The notes: generated by a model from the letters alone, not told the origin. A stretch of DNA of 64,000 bases from Microbacterium sp. STN6 (GCF_026410545.1 NZ_JAPMIT010000003.1:62001-126000), one strand, 5' to 3'; shown: positions 26,841 to 35,915, counted from the first letter of the stretch. Numbers and translations: made by a program.

Positions 26841-27977
26841 ATGCCCGAATCCATGCGCATCGCCCAGGTCGAGATGTTCGCCTCGAACTCCTCCGTCTTC
26901 GTGCGCCTCACCACGGAGTCGGGAATGACCGGCATCGGCGAATCGACCGCGTTCGCGTTCCCCCTCGCCGTGGTCGAGGTCGTCAAGGCTCTCAGCGGCT
27001 ACCTGGTGGGAGCCGATGGCATGGATGTCGAGGCCCACTGGTTGCGCATGTACCGCGCTCTGGGCTGGCGCGGAATCACCCTGGGCGGCGCCATCAGCGC
27101 CATCGACCAGGCGCTCTGGGACCTGCGCGGCAAGCGCTTCGAGGAGCCCGTGTGGCAGCTGCTCGGCGGCCGATCCCGCGCGGGAGTGCGCGCGATGAAG
27201 GTGGTGAGCACCGGCACGACGGATGAGGTTGTCGCCGCCTCTCTCGCCGCCCAGAACGATGGTTACACGGCGATCAAGGTGCTGCTGTTCCAGCACGAGC
27301 ACCACCGCATGCGGCATGCCGAGCGCGTCGCGGATCTCGTCGATCGGTTTGCCGCCATCCGCGACGCTGTCGGAAATCGAATGGATATCGGCATCGAACT
27401 GCACCGGAACATGCAGCCGGGAAACTCCATCGCCCTCATTGCAGAGCTCGCGCCGTACCGGCCCCTCTTTGTCGAGGATCCGATTCCCCCCGACAGCGCT
27501 CTCGCCTTCGCAGAGGTGTCGGCGAAGGTGAGCGTGCCCATGGCCGCCGGGGAGCGCAATACGACCATCTACGAGTTTCGCGAGTACATCGAGCGGGCCG
27601 GGATCTCGTTCGTTCGCCCCGATATCGGCATCGCGGGCGGCTTCACCCACATGCGTAAGATCTGCGCGATGGCGGAGGCGCACCATATGGGCGTGATCCC
27701 GCATTGTGTGCCGTCCGGGCCGGTCGCGACCATGGCGCACGTACATCTGGGTATCTCGACTCCGAACTGGGAAGTGCAGGAGCACGTGGAGCAGAACGTG
27801 GAACCGGTGGTGTCAATGGTGGATCGCATCACGCCCCTGGCCGACGGCTATCTCTACCCCTTCGACGCCCCCGGGCTCGGCATGGCGCTCAACGATGCGG
27901 CGCTCGAGGATGCGCCCGTCAGCACCTTCCCGGTCGCGCCAGCGCTGCGCGAAGACGGATCGGTGGCGTACCGATGA
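26841..27977 (+). CDS. Enolase-superfamily acid-sugar dehydratase
   Basis: A 378-residue mandelate racemase/galactonate dehydratase-like enzyme. The expected metal ligands are E186, E212 and E238 (in GIELHRN, FVEDPIPP and AAGERNTT), each 26 residues apart, the spacing of the D-galactonate dehydratase group. H188 matches the catalytic His next to the first ligand. D261 and H288 (RPDIG, IPHCV) would form the His-Asp dyad. It should abstract the alpha proton of an aldonate and remove water to give a 2-keto-3-deoxy acid. It is not the L-rhamnonate dehydratase, which is at 42661. Confidence 0.85.
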   Translation: MPESMRIAQVEMFASNSSVFVRLTTESGMTGIGESTAFAFPLAVVEVVKALSGYLVGADGMDVEAHWLRMYRALGWRGITLGGAISAIDQALWDLRGKRFEEPVWQLLGGRSRAGVRAMKVVSTGTTDEVVAASLAAQNDGYTAIKVLLFQHEHHRMRHAERVADLVDRFAAIRDAVGNRMDIGIELHRNMQPGNSIALIAELAPYRPLFVEDPIPPDSALAFAEVSAKVSVPMAAGERNTTIYEFREYIERAGISFVRPDIGIAGGFTHMRKICAMAEAHHMGVIPHCVPSGPVATMAHVHLGISTPNWEVQEHVEQNVEPVVSMVDRITPLADGYLYPFDAPGLGMALNDAALEDAPVSTFPVAPALREDGSVAYR

Positions 27978-29029
27978 CGACGACACTCAGGGTCGGCATC
28001 GCCTGTCGACCCGAGCTGCGTGACCAGTACCTCGGCGCCGCAGATCTTGCCCGTCTGGGCCGCATCGCCGAGATCAGCGTTGCCGACTTCGACGTGCCGG
28101 GCGATACCTGGGGAAGGATCCCTGTCATCGCTGAATTCGAGGACCGCCTGGCGGACTTCGCCTCAGACAAGCACGTTCTTCTCGTGTTCCACGGCGCTCC
28201 ACGGGTGACCGAACGCGTGTTCGCTGCGGCAGGCGAGCTGCAGGTCGTCGGCGATATCGAAGGCGACCGCTTCGCCGGCCGTATCGATGTCGCGGCCGCG
28301 CACGCGGCGGGCGTGCTCGTCGTGGACACGACGCACGCCTCGTCATGGCCCGTTGCCGAGTGGGCCCTCGCCCTGATGCTGATCGGGCTGCGCAAGAACG
28401 CGCACTTTCGCCAGATCATTGCGGGCCGCCAGATGAGCCAGAGCGAGTACCGCACGAATCCACCCGGTCGCGAGCTCACGGGCAAGACGGTCGGCCTCAT
28501 CGGCTTCGGCCATATCGGCTGGCGCCTTCGCGAGTTTCTTGTTCCGTTCGGGTGCCCGATCATCGCGTACGACCCGTATGCGCCACGCGAGCTCGCGGAT
28601 GCGCAGGGCGTCGACTTCGGCTCGCTCGAGAGGGTGATGGGGTGCGACGTCGTCGTCTGCCTCGCTCCGGCGACACCGCACACGATTGGCATGATCGGCG
28701 AGCGCGAGCTCGCGCTTCTGCGCACCGACGCCGTCTTCATCAACGTCTCGCGTGGCACTGTCGTCGACGTCGGCCCTCTCATCGCCCGCGCGGCGCGCGA
28801 CGACGCCTGGTTCGGGCTCGACGCACACGATCCGGAACCGATCGCCGTCGACTCGCCGCTCCGCGGCATGCCGAACGTATTCCTCTCGCCGCATATAGCA
28901 GGGGTGACCGAGGAGGCGCAGCCGCGCTTCTTCAGCCTCATGGTCGATGAGCTCGAGCGATTCGCCTCCGGGCTCGAGCCGCGGGCGCAGATCACCGACC
29001 GCGTCGTCGCGGGCAGGGGAGGTGCGTGA
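27974..29029 (+). CDS. D-2-hydroxyacid dehydrogenase family protein
   Basis: A 351-residue NAD-dependent oxidoreductase. The Rossmann motif is GLIGFGHIGWRL, followed by an acidic residue (AYDPY). The conserved family segments INVSRGTVVD and LSPHIAGVTEEA supply the usual Arg, Glu/Asp and His. The ATG at 27974 overlaps the upstream stop (ATGA). Such enzymes interconvert 2-keto and 2-hydroxy acids, so it may reduce or oxidise a cleavage product of the pathway. Confidence 0.85.
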   Translation: MTTTLRVGIACRPELRDQYLGAADLARLGRIAEISVADFDVPGDTWGRIPVIAEFEDRLADFASDKHVLLVFHGAPRVTERVFAAAGELQVVGDIEGDRFAGRIDVAAAHAAGVLVVDTTHASSWPVAEWALALMLIGLRKNAHFRQIIAGRQMSQSEYRTNPPGRELTGKTVGLIGFGHIGWRLREFLVPFGCPIIAYDPYAPRELADAQGVDFGSLERVMGCDVVVCLAPATPHTIGMIGERELALLRTDAVFINVSRGTVVDVGPLIARAARDDAWFGLDAHDPEPIAVDSPLRGMPNVFLSPHIAGVTEEAQPRFFSLMVDELERFASGLEPRAQITDRVVAGRGGA

Positions 29030-29030
29030 C

Positions 29031-29888
29031 ATGCTTCTCGACGCGCACTGTCACGCCTGGCGCCGCTGGCCGTACGACACGGCCGTGCCCGATGCGGAGG
29101 GCCGAGGGAGCATCGAGGCCCTGTTGTACGAGATGGACACGCACGGGGTGGAACGCGCGAGCGTCGTCTGCGCCCGCATCGGCGGCGGCGCCGGGGGAGT
29201 CGGCTTCGCGAACGACGACAACAACGACTATGTCGCCCGCTTCGCCTCGACGCATCCCGATCGCATCGCCGCGCTCGTCGACGTCGACTGCGTGTGGCGA
29301 GCGGAACACCACACCGCCGGGGCAGCCGACCGTCTGCGAGCCGAGGTCGAGCGCACGGGCGCGATCGGCTTCACTCACTACGTGGCGGCGACGAACGACG
29401 GCTGGCTTCGAGGCGACGACGCCGCCCAGCTGTTCCGCACCGCCGCGGCGATGGGCCTTCTGGCCTCCCTGGCCGTGCCCGCCCCCTGGTTCGACGACCT
29501 TCGCGGCGTCGCGGCGGCGAACCCGAGCCTGCCGATTCTGCTGCACCACATGGGCCAGCCGAAGTCGAGCGCCGAACTCGCTGCCCTTCTCGACCTCAGT
29601 GAGCTGCCGAACATCGGTGTCAAGATCTCTGGCTTCAACTACAACGCCTCCGACTCCTGGGATTTCCCCTACCCCCAAGCGCAGCACGTCTTCCGGGCCA
29701 TCGCGGAGAGGTTCGGCACGAGCCGGCTGTACTGGGGAAGCGACTTCCCGGCATCCCGCGACCAGCTCACCTATCGACAGGCGATCGAAGTCGTTCGCTC
29801 GCACTCGGCCTTTCTCACGCCCACCCAGCGCGACGCAATCATGGGCGGCAACCTCGCCGCGCTGCTTGCCCGCCCCACCAGAAAGTGA
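29031..29888 (+). CDS. Amidohydrolase, sugar-lactonase-like (COG3618 type)
   Basis: A 285-residue TIM-barrel metal-dependent hydrolase. The N-terminal HxH metal motif is in LLDAHCHAWRRW, further His residues are in ILLHHMGQP, and the late Asp is in YWGSDFPAS. This group includes L-fucono- and L-rhamnono-lactonases. Its place between a sugar dehydrogenase and an aldonate dehydratase supports a lactonase role. ATG at 29031 follows the previous stop closely, with GGGGAGG upstream. Confidence 0.82.
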   Translation: MLLDAHCHAWRRWPYDTAVPDAEGRGSIEALLYEMDTHGVERASVVCARIGGGAGGVGFANDDNNDYVARFASTHPDRIAALVDVDCVWRAEHHTAGAADRLRAEVERTGAIGFTHYVAATNDGWLRGDDAAQLFRTAAAMGLLASLAVPAPWFDDLRGVAAANPSLPILLHHMGQPKSSAELAALLDLSELPNIGVKISGFNYNASDSWDFPYPQAQHVFRAIAERFGTSRLYWGSDFPASRDQLTYRQAIEVVRSHSAFLTPTQRDAIMGGNLAALLARPTRK

Positions 29889-29895
29889 CAGAACC

Positions 29896-30192
29896 ATGAC
29901 CCTGGCCCTCATCGCCCGCTACCACGTCGTTCCCGGAAACGCCGCTCTCGTCGAGCAATCACTTCGCGAGATGGCCCAGCACGTGGCGGCCCACGAGCCC
30001 GCCTGCCTCGTGTACAACGCGAACGTCGACCTCGAGAACGAGAACCTGTTCTGCCTCTACGAGGTCTATACCGACGAGGATGCGGTGGCCGCCCATCGCG
30101 AGACGCCGCACTTCAAGCGCTTCATCGAGGGGACCATCGTGCCGGTGCTCGAGAAGCGCGAACGAGAGCTGTACCGGAGGGTGATCGGGTGA
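29896..30192 (+). CDS. ABM-domain (YgiN-like) small protein
   Basis: A 98-residue dimeric alpha/beta-barrel (antibiotic biosynthesis monooxygenase) protein: LIARYHVVPGNAALVEQSLREM, then FCLYEVYTDEDAVAAHRETPHF. This fold includes quinol monooxygenases, and related ferredoxin-like dimers act as sugar mutarotases (RhaM), but the sequence is not a clear RhaM. It overlaps the FAH-family gene (GTGA). The function is unassigned; it could help open, isomerise or oxidise an intermediate. Confidence 0.75.
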   Translation: MTLALIARYHVVPGNAALVEQSLREMAQHVAAHEPACLVYNANVDLENENLFCLYEVYTDEDAVAAHRETPHFKRFIEGTIVPVLEKRERELYRRVIG

Positions 30193-31220
30193 GACTCGTC
30201 TCGTTCGAGACAGCGGGCGATCAGGGTCGCACCGCTCATCTCGGCGCTCTCGTATCCGGCGACGCCGATTCCGGGGAGCTTATCGACCTGACGGCGGCGA
30301 CCCGCGCCCTGCTCGCCCGCGGAACGGCGACCCACGAGGCCGCGAAGCGCATCGCCGCAGCACTTGTGCCCGCCTCGCTTCTCGGCTTCATCGAAGGCGG
30401 CGCGCGTGCCAGAGACCTGGCAGACGAGGCCGTCTCGGCGACGCTGGAGCGCGGCTGGGAGGAGGATGCCGGCGGCAGGCGCATCCGCTATCGCACCGAG
30501 CAGATAACCCACCTGCCCGCGATCACGGGGCCACCCCTGCTGCGGGACTTCATGGCGTTCGAGAAGCATCTCGTCAACGTGTTCCCCCGGCTCGGGCGGG
30601 AGATTCCCGACGAGTGGTATCGGCGACCGGTGTACTACAAGGGCAACCCGTCGGCGATCGGCGCGCATGAACAGGATGTTGCGGTTCCGTCGTACGCCGA
30701 GCGGCTGGATCTCGAATTCGAGTTCGCGGCGATCATCGGCGTCGGTGGCGTCGACATCGCCGAGGAAGACGCTCCCGGTCACGTCTTCGGCTACACCGTG
30801 TACGACGATTTCTCGGCGAGGGAGATCCAATCGGCCGAGATGACAGTGGGGCTCGGCCCGGCGAAGGGCAAGGACTTTCTGGGCGCCCATGTGCTCGGCC
30901 CCGTCGTCGTGACGGCGGACGAGCTGGGCGATCCCTATGCGCTCGGCATGACCGCGCGCGTCAATGGCGAAACGTGGGCGAACGGCTCGAGTTCGGCGAT
31001 GCACTGGCGCTTCGAGCAGATGATCGCGTACGCCTCACGCGACGAGCTCGTGCGGGCCGGCGAGGTCTTCGGCTCGGGGACCGTGGGCGACGGCTCCGGC
31101 GCCGAGCAGGACAGATGGCTCGAGGTCGACGACGTGGTCGAACTCACGGTCGAGGGCATCGGAACACTGCGCAACCGCGTCGTCGCGACGCGCGAGCCAT
31201 CGGAGACGGGAAAGACATGA
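30189..31220 (+). CDS. Fumarylacetoacetate hydrolase-family protein
   Basis: A 343-residue FAH-fold enzyme. The metal-binding acidic residues are visible in LDLEFEFAAIIG and GYTVYDDFSAREIQ, and the active-site lid region is VYYKGNP. The family cleaves C-C bonds of diketo acids. The L-rhamnose diketo-hydrolase route (2,4-diketo-3-deoxy-L-rhamnonate to pyruvate and L-lactate) uses a member of this family. That is the most attractive role here, inferred from the neighbouring dehydratase, dehydrogenases and lactonase. Confidence 0.85.
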   Translation: MRLVSFETAGDQGRTAHLGALVSGDADSGELIDLTAATRALLARGTATHEAAKRIAAALVPASLLGFIEGGARARDLADEAVSATLERGWEEDAGGRRIRYRTEQITHLPAITGPPLLRDFMAFEKHLVNVFPRLGREIPDEWYRRPVYYKGNPSAIGAHEQDVAVPSYAERLDLEFEFAAIIGVGGVDIAEEDAPGHVFGYTVYDDFSAREIQSAEMTVGLGPAKGKDFLGAHVLGPVVVTADELGDPYALGMTARVNGETWANGSSSAMHWRFEQMIAYASRDELVRAGEVFGSGTVGDGSGAEQDRWLEVDDVVELTVEGIGTLRNRVVATREPSETGKT

Positions 31221-32635
31221 GCACGCAGACGAGACAGTACGCCGGGCACCTCGCCTCTGGCCCACCGCACGACGTCATCGACCCAAGTGACGGCTCGAGC
31301 ATCGAGTCGATCGCCGCGTCGACCGAGGCCGACTGTGCCGACGCGGTGAGCATCGCAGCCGAGGCGTTCCCCGCCTTCGCGGCGCTCGCGCCCCGCGTGC
31401 GGGGAGAGATGCTCCGCAAGGCATATGAGTTGATGACGGCCGAGAGCGAGTCGCTCGCCCGGCTGGTCTCACGCGAGAACGGCAAGATTCTGGCTGATGC
31501 CCGCGCCGAGATCGGCTACGCGGCCGAGTTCTTCCGATGGTTCTCTGAGGAGGCGGTGCGGGTCTCCGGCGACTTCCGCCTCGCCCCCAGCGGCGACAAG
31601 ACCATCGTGGTGACACACGAACCGGTCGGCGTCTCTCTGCTCATCACACCATGGAACTTTCCCGCCGCCATGGCGACTCGCAAGATCGGGCCCGCCCTCG
31701 CCGCCGGCTGCACCGTCGTGCTGAAGCCCGCCATGGAGACGCCGCTGACCGCTCTCGCCATCGTCGACCTGCTCGCTCGGGCAGGGGTTCCCGCCGGCGT
31801 CGTCACGGTCGTGACACCGGTAGCGCCCGGCCCCGCAGTGTCGCGGATGCTCGGGGACCGGCGCGTACGCAACCTCTCGTTCACGGGGTCGACCGAGGTG
31901 GGCAGGATGCTGCTGAAGCAGGCCTCCGATCGGGTGCTTCGAACCTCCATGGAACTCGGCGGTAACGCGCCGTTCATCGTGCTCGATGACGCCGATCTCG
32001 ATGATGCGGTAGCGGGGGCGATCCTCGCCAAGCTGCGTAACGGCGGTGCCGCCTGCACCGCCGCCAACCGCTTCTACGTCTCGCGATCGATCGCCGACGA
32101 GTTCTCGCGTCGCCTCACCGAGCGCATGTCTGCGCTGCGCATGGGGCCGGGGCTCAACGACGGTGTGGAGCTCGGTGCCAGCGTGTCGATCAGGGAACGG
32201 GACAAGATCGCCGACCTGGTCGACGCATCCGTCTCGCATGGTGCGCGCGTACTGACGGGCGGCACGCGCCCCGAGGGAGCAGGAGCCTTCTACCCGGCGA
32301 CCGTGCTCACGCTTGAGGCGGACAACCCCATTCTGGGCGAGGAGGTCTTCGGCCCGGTGGCCCCCGTCGTGGCCGTGGACTCCGACGACGAAGCCATAGC
32401 GCGGGCCAATGCAACCGAGTTCGGCCTGATCTCCTACGTCTACTCGGGCGACCTGGGTCGCGCGATGAGCGTCGCGCGCCACCTCGAGGCCGGCATGGTC
32501 GCGATCAACAAGGGCGTCATCTCAGACCCGGCCGCACCCTTCGGCGGCTACAAACAGAGCGGCCTCGGCCGCGAGGGCGGATTCGCGGGAATCCACGAGT
32601 TCCTCGAAAGCAAATACATCGGCGTCACCATCTGA
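31217..32635 (+). CDS. NAD(P)-dependent aldehyde dehydrogenase
   Basis: A 472-residue enzyme of the succinate-semialdehyde/lactaldehyde dehydrogenase group. Motifs are TPWNFP, VLKPA, ELGGNAPFIV (general-base Glu), NGGAACTAANRF (catalytic Cys) and EEVFGPVAPV. The ATG at 31217 overlaps the FAH-family stop. It is the last gene of the nine-gene operon and would oxidise an aldehyde product, perhaps L-lactaldehyde or a sugar semialdehyde, to the acid. Confidence 0.92.
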   Translation: MSTQTRQYAGHLASGPPHDVIDPSDGSSIESIAASTEADCADAVSIAAEAFPAFAALAPRVRGEMLRKAYELMTAESESLARLVSRENGKILADARAEIGYAAEFFRWFSEEAVRVSGDFRLAPSGDKTIVVTHEPVGVSLLITPWNFPAAMATRKIGPALAAGCTVVLKPAMETPLTALAIVDLLARAGVPAGVVTVVTPVAPGPAVSRMLGDRRVRNLSFTGSTEVGRMLLKQASDRVLRTSMELGGNAPFIVLDDADLDDAVAGAILAKLRNGGAACTAANRFYVSRSIADEFSRRLTERMSALRMGPGLNDGVELGASVSIRERDKIADLVDASVSHGARVLTGGTRPEGAGAFYPATVLTLEADNPILGEEVFGPVAPVVAVDSDDEAIARANATEFGLISYVYSGDLGRAMSVARHLEAGMVAINKGVISDPAAPFGGYKQSGLGREGGFAGIHEFLESKYIGVTI

Positions 32636-32683
32636 CAGACGCCGACGGTTGGGAAATCGTGACCTGAAAGCCACGATCGCCCA

Positions 32684-32712
32684 TTGACATCGGAAAGGAG
32701 CAATGCAACACT
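32684..32712 (+). promoter_or_regulatory. Candidate promoter of importer unit
   Basis: TTGACA (32684-32689), a 17-base spacer and AACACT (32707-32712). The -10 is poor, but the perfect -35 and the operator eight bases downstream make this a reasonable start for the transcript of the binding-protein gene at 32829. Confidence 0.4.
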
Positions 32713-32719
32713 CGGTACA

Positions 32720-32737
32720 TTCTGAAACGTATCAGAA
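32720..32737. promoter_or_regulatory. LacI-type operator, extended 18-base near-palindrome
   Basis: TTCTGA-AACGTA-TCAGAA. The inner 12 bases (TGAAACGTATCA) are identical to the site at 18452. It lies about 90 bp upstream of the importer genes, so the importer probably shares a regulator with the mirror-image GH78 block. Confidence 0.78.
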
Positions 32738-32828
32738 CGCACCGAACCACCGAGCATCACTGCTCGACAATGGGGTCCCCTCGGATCCTGATCTGCAATG
32801 ACAACGGGAAAACAGGAAGGTTGACATC

Positions 32829-34136
32829 GTGGTCACCAAGAAAAATGTCATCGCCCGGATAGCAGCATTATCCGTCGCAGCGATGCTCGCAGCAGGCCTT
32901 GCGGCCTGCAGCGGCGGCGGCAAGAGTGGCGACAGCGGCGACAAGGCGGGCAAAGACATCCTCATCGGGATGAACTCCGGCCTGGTTCCGCAGTTCCAGC
33001 GCTACGCAAAAGAGTTCGAAAAGACCCACAAGGGCTTCAAGGTCACGGTCAAGGCAGTGCCAGACGCGCAGCCGGACTACATCCAGCAGCTCGTCACCCA
33101 GGGCCTCAGCAAGTCACTGCCCGACATCATCTTCAACTACGACACGCTGAACCAGACGCTCAACGCGAACCACCTGCTCTACGACATCAAGCCGTGGCTC
33201 GATGAGGGGCATGACGGACTCAAGGCTTCCGCCTTCATTCCGGCCTTCCTCGACCAGTACAAGGTGGGCAAGACGATCACCGGCCTCCCGGTGAGCGCGG
33301 ACACCGGCGTCGTCACCATTCACAACACGCTCTTCGAGAAGTACGGAGTTCCCGTACCGACCGCCGACTGGACCATGGATGACATGTACGCGGCGGCGAA
33401 GGCGATCACCGACAAGTCGGGCGGAAAGGTGTTCGGCATCAAGACGCCCATCGGTGATGGGAGTGCCGTCTTCACCTTCTACCCGACGCTGATCGCGTAC
33501 GGGAGCAACCTCTACGACCCCGACACGAAGAAGTTCATCTTCGCGAACGAGGGCGGCCTGAAGGCCTGGAAGGAACTTCTCCTGCCCTACACCGAGAAGT
33601 TCGGCACGCCGTACTCCCTCGCGACGAACACCACCCTGTTCGAGAGCAACCAGGACGCGATGGGCGTCGGCTCGACGGCTGGCATTGCCGGGCTGCGCGC
33701 AAAGATGACGGACGCGTGGGATGTGCTCCCCATGCCGACGGTGAACGGCAAGTCGGGCACGGGCGGCGGGTCATACTCGCTTTCCATCAGCGCGAAGTCG
33801 GACAATAAGGAGGGCGCATACCAGTTCATGGCATGGTTCTACTCGACGGATGGCGGCATGAAGACCGCGCAGCCGGACGGCGTCATTCCCCCGACGAAGG
33901 AGGGCATCTCGGACGGCGCATGGATGACTGAGGCCCCCGCCGTTCCGCCGAGCTTCGTGAAGACGATCAAGGCGTCGGTTCCGAAGGCGATCCTGCCGAA
34001 CACGATCCCGGACGACGTTCAGCCGAAGGTCGTTCCCGCCCTGCAGACAGCACTTCAGCAAGTGGTGCTCAAGGGCGAGTCGATCGAGAAGGCCTACACG
34101 GCGGCCCAGGACCAGCTGAACGCGCTGCTGAAGTAG
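32829..34136 (+). CDS. Sugar-binding lipoprotein of ABC importer
   Basis: A 435-residue extracellular solute-binding protein with lipobox LAAC at about residues 24-27 and a Gly/Ser/Lys-rich linker. Family features include DIIFNYDTLNQTL, VSADTGVVTIHNTLFEKYGV and GVGSTAGIAG. The GTG start has AGGAAGG eight bases upstream. It begins a unit of importer, GH78 and possibly LacI, preceded by the 18-base operator. Confidence 0.92.
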   Translation: MVTKKNVIARIAALSVAAMLAAGLAACSGGGKSGDSGDKAGKDILIGMNSGLVPQFQRYAKEFEKTHKGFKVTVKAVPDAQPDYIQQLVTQGLSKSLPDIIFNYDTLNQTLNANHLLYDIKPWLDEGHDGLKASAFIPAFLDQYKVGKTITGLPVSADTGVVTIHNTLFEKYGVPVPTADWTMDDMYAAAKAITDKSGGKVFGIKTPIGDGSAVFTFYPTLIAYGSNLYDPDTKKFIFANEGGLKAWKELLLPYTEKFGTPYSLATNTTLFESNQDAMGVGSTAGIAGLRAKMTDAWDVLPMPTVNGKSGTGGGSYSLSISAKSDNKEGAYQFMAWFYSTDGGMKTAQPDGVIPPTKEGISDGAWMTEAPAVPPSFVKTIKASVPKAILPNTIPDDVQPKVVPALQTALQQVVLKGESIEKAYTAAQDQLNALLK

Positions 34137-34142
34137 AAGATC

Positions 34143-35087
34143 TTGACCGTCCTCGAGACCAAGCGGGGTGTCGGCGCCGAGCGCCGGCACCCCCGGTCAT
34201 CACCCCGCACAAAGTCCACGTATAGAAAATCGGATGCCGTCTCGGCGTGGCTCCTGCTCGCGCCGGCGCTGATCCTCTTCATCACCTTCATCATCATCCC
34301 CACGATCGTCGGCTTCGGACTGAGCTTCTACGAGTGGAACTTCTTCGACACCCCTGCCTTCATCGGCGTCGCGAACTTCGTGAAGCTGGCAACCGACTCG
34401 GCGGCGTGGGCGTCGCTCGGAGTCACGCTCATGTTCGTGCTTCTGGGCGTCATTCCCACCATTGCCATCGGCTTCATGCTGGCCGTTCTGATCAACGCCA
34501 ACATGCCGGGGGTCGGCGTTCTGCGCGTGCTCTACTTCGTGCCCGTCGTGCTCTCGGTCGCGGTCTCCGCCGTGCTGTGGGCCTTCATCTACGACCCGCG
34601 GCAAGGGCCGATCGGGGCGCTGCTTCGCGTGCTCGGCCTGCCGCCGGTCGACATCCTGAACAGCGACACGCTGGCCCTGCCTGCGCTGGTGATCATGATG
34701 ATCTGGCTGGCCCTGCCGATCGTGATCATCCTGTACCTGGCCGGTCTGCAGCGCGTGCCAGAGGACATCTATTCGGCCGCCGCGCTTGACGGGGCAGGTC
34801 CGTGGCGCACGCTGTGGCAGATCACGTGGCCGAACGTCGCATCCACGACGTTCGTGGTGGCGATCCTGCAGATCGTCAACTATGTGGCCAGCTCGCTCGA
34901 CGTCTCGCTGATCATGACGAACGGCGGCCCGCTCGGGGCGACGACCGCGTTGAGCCTCTACGCCTACCGCCAGGCCTTCTCCAACCAGGATGTCGGCTAC
35001 GCGAGCGTGCTCTCGGTTCTGCAGCTGGTCATCATCGTCGCCATCATCGGCCTTGGCCGCCTCGTCACCAGGAGGTTCACACGATGA
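34143..35087 (+). CDS. Sugar ABC transporter permease, MalF type
   Basis: A 314-residue inner-membrane permease with a basic cytoplasmic tail, first helix ALILFITFIIIPTIVGFG, EAA loop SAAALDGAGPWRTLW and the IMTNGGPLGATTAL signature. The only early start is TTG at 34143, six bases after the binding-protein stop; its ribosome site is weak, so coupling to the upstream gene is likely. It overlaps the next permease (ATGA). Confidence 0.88.
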   Translation: MTVLETKRGVGAERRHPRSSPRTKSTYRKSDAVSAWLLLAPALILFITFIIIPTIVGFGLSFYEWNFFDTPAFIGVANFVKLATDSAAWASLGVTLMFVLLGVIPTIAIGFMLAVLINANMPGVGVLRVLYFVPVVLSVAVSAVLWAFIYDPRQGPIGALLRVLGLPPVDILNSDTLALPALVIMMIWLALPIVIILYLAGLQRVPEDIYSAAALDGAGPWRTLWQITWPNVASTTFVVAILQIVNYVASSLDVSLIMTNGGPLGATTALSLYAYRQAFSNQDVGYASVLSVLQLVIIVAIIGLGRLVTRRFTR

Positions 35088-35908
35088 GACTCGCCCGCCT
35101 GCGCATCGGCCGATACTCGACGATCATCCTGTTCGGTCTCGTCATCGCGTTCCCCATGCTCTACCTGCTCTCGGGTTCGCTCATGTCGTTCAGGGATATC
35201 GCGCAGTACCCGCCGCGACTCTTCCCGACTACGCCGATCTGGGACAACTTCATTCAGGCCTGGGCCTATCTGACCCCGCGCACCATTCTGAACACCTTCA
35301 TCTTCGTGTTCGGGGTGCTGTTCCTGCAGCTCGCCATCTGCCTGCCGGCGGGTTTCGCGCTGTCGAAGATCAGGTTCCGCGGTTCCTCGGTCGTGTTCGC
35401 CCTGTTCCTGGTTCCGATCCTGATGCCCACGAACCTGATCCTGATCCCGACCTTCGTGGTGACGCTTCAACTCGGTCTCGTCGGCACTTTCCTGGGGTTG
35501 ATCCTTCCCATCGCCGGGCAGGCGTCGGTCGGGGTGCTGCTCTTCCGGCAGTTCTTCTCCACGCTCCCCGACGGCCTGATCGAGGCGGCTCGCATTGACG
35601 GCGCCAATTGGTTCCAGACCTTCTTCCGCATCGCTCTGCCGCTCGCGCGCCCGATCGTCGCGGCGTACTCGGTGGTCACGTTCCTCACCGCCTGGAATCT
35701 CTACATCTGGCCGCTGCTCGTCGCGCCGGGCGAACAGACCAGGGTGCTGACGCTCGCGCTGGCGCCCCTGGCCACGACGCAGTTCTCAAACATCTCGCCA
35801 TCCGTCGGATTCGCCGCCGCCGTCATCGCAATGGTGCCCGTGCTGATCGTCTTCGTGGTGTTCCAGAAGTGGTTCACCCGCGGCATCGCCGGTACCGGGC
35901 TCGAGTAG
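35084..35908 (+). CDS. Sugar ABC transporter permease, MalG type
   Basis: A 274-residue inner-membrane permease with EAA loop EAARIDGANWFQTFF and a C-terminal GIAGTGLE tail. ATG at 35084 overlaps the preceding stop, with AGGAGG upstream. It completes the importer with the genes at 32829 and 34143. No ATPase gene follows; a GH78 gene begins 7 bp later, linking import to intracellular hydrolysis. Confidence 0.92.
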   Translation: MRLARLRIGRYSTIILFGLVIAFPMLYLLSGSLMSFRDIAQYPPRLFPTTPIWDNFIQAWAYLTPRTILNTFIFVFGVLFLQLAICLPAGFALSKIRFRGSSVVFALFLVPILMPTNLILIPTFVVTLQLGLVGTFLGLILPIAGQASVGVLLFRQFFSTLPDGLIEAARIDGANWFQTFFRIALPLARPIVAAYSVVTFLTAWNLYIWPLLVAPGEQTRVLTLALAPLATTQFSNISPSVGFAAAVIAMVPVLIVFVVFQKWFTRGIAGTGLE

Positions 35909-35915
35909 GCGCGTC

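Noticed and set aside
29896-30192. L-rhamnose mutarotase (RhaM)
   Set aside because: Size and fold are similar, but the sequence matches the ABM/YgiN type and lacks recognisable RhaM segments.
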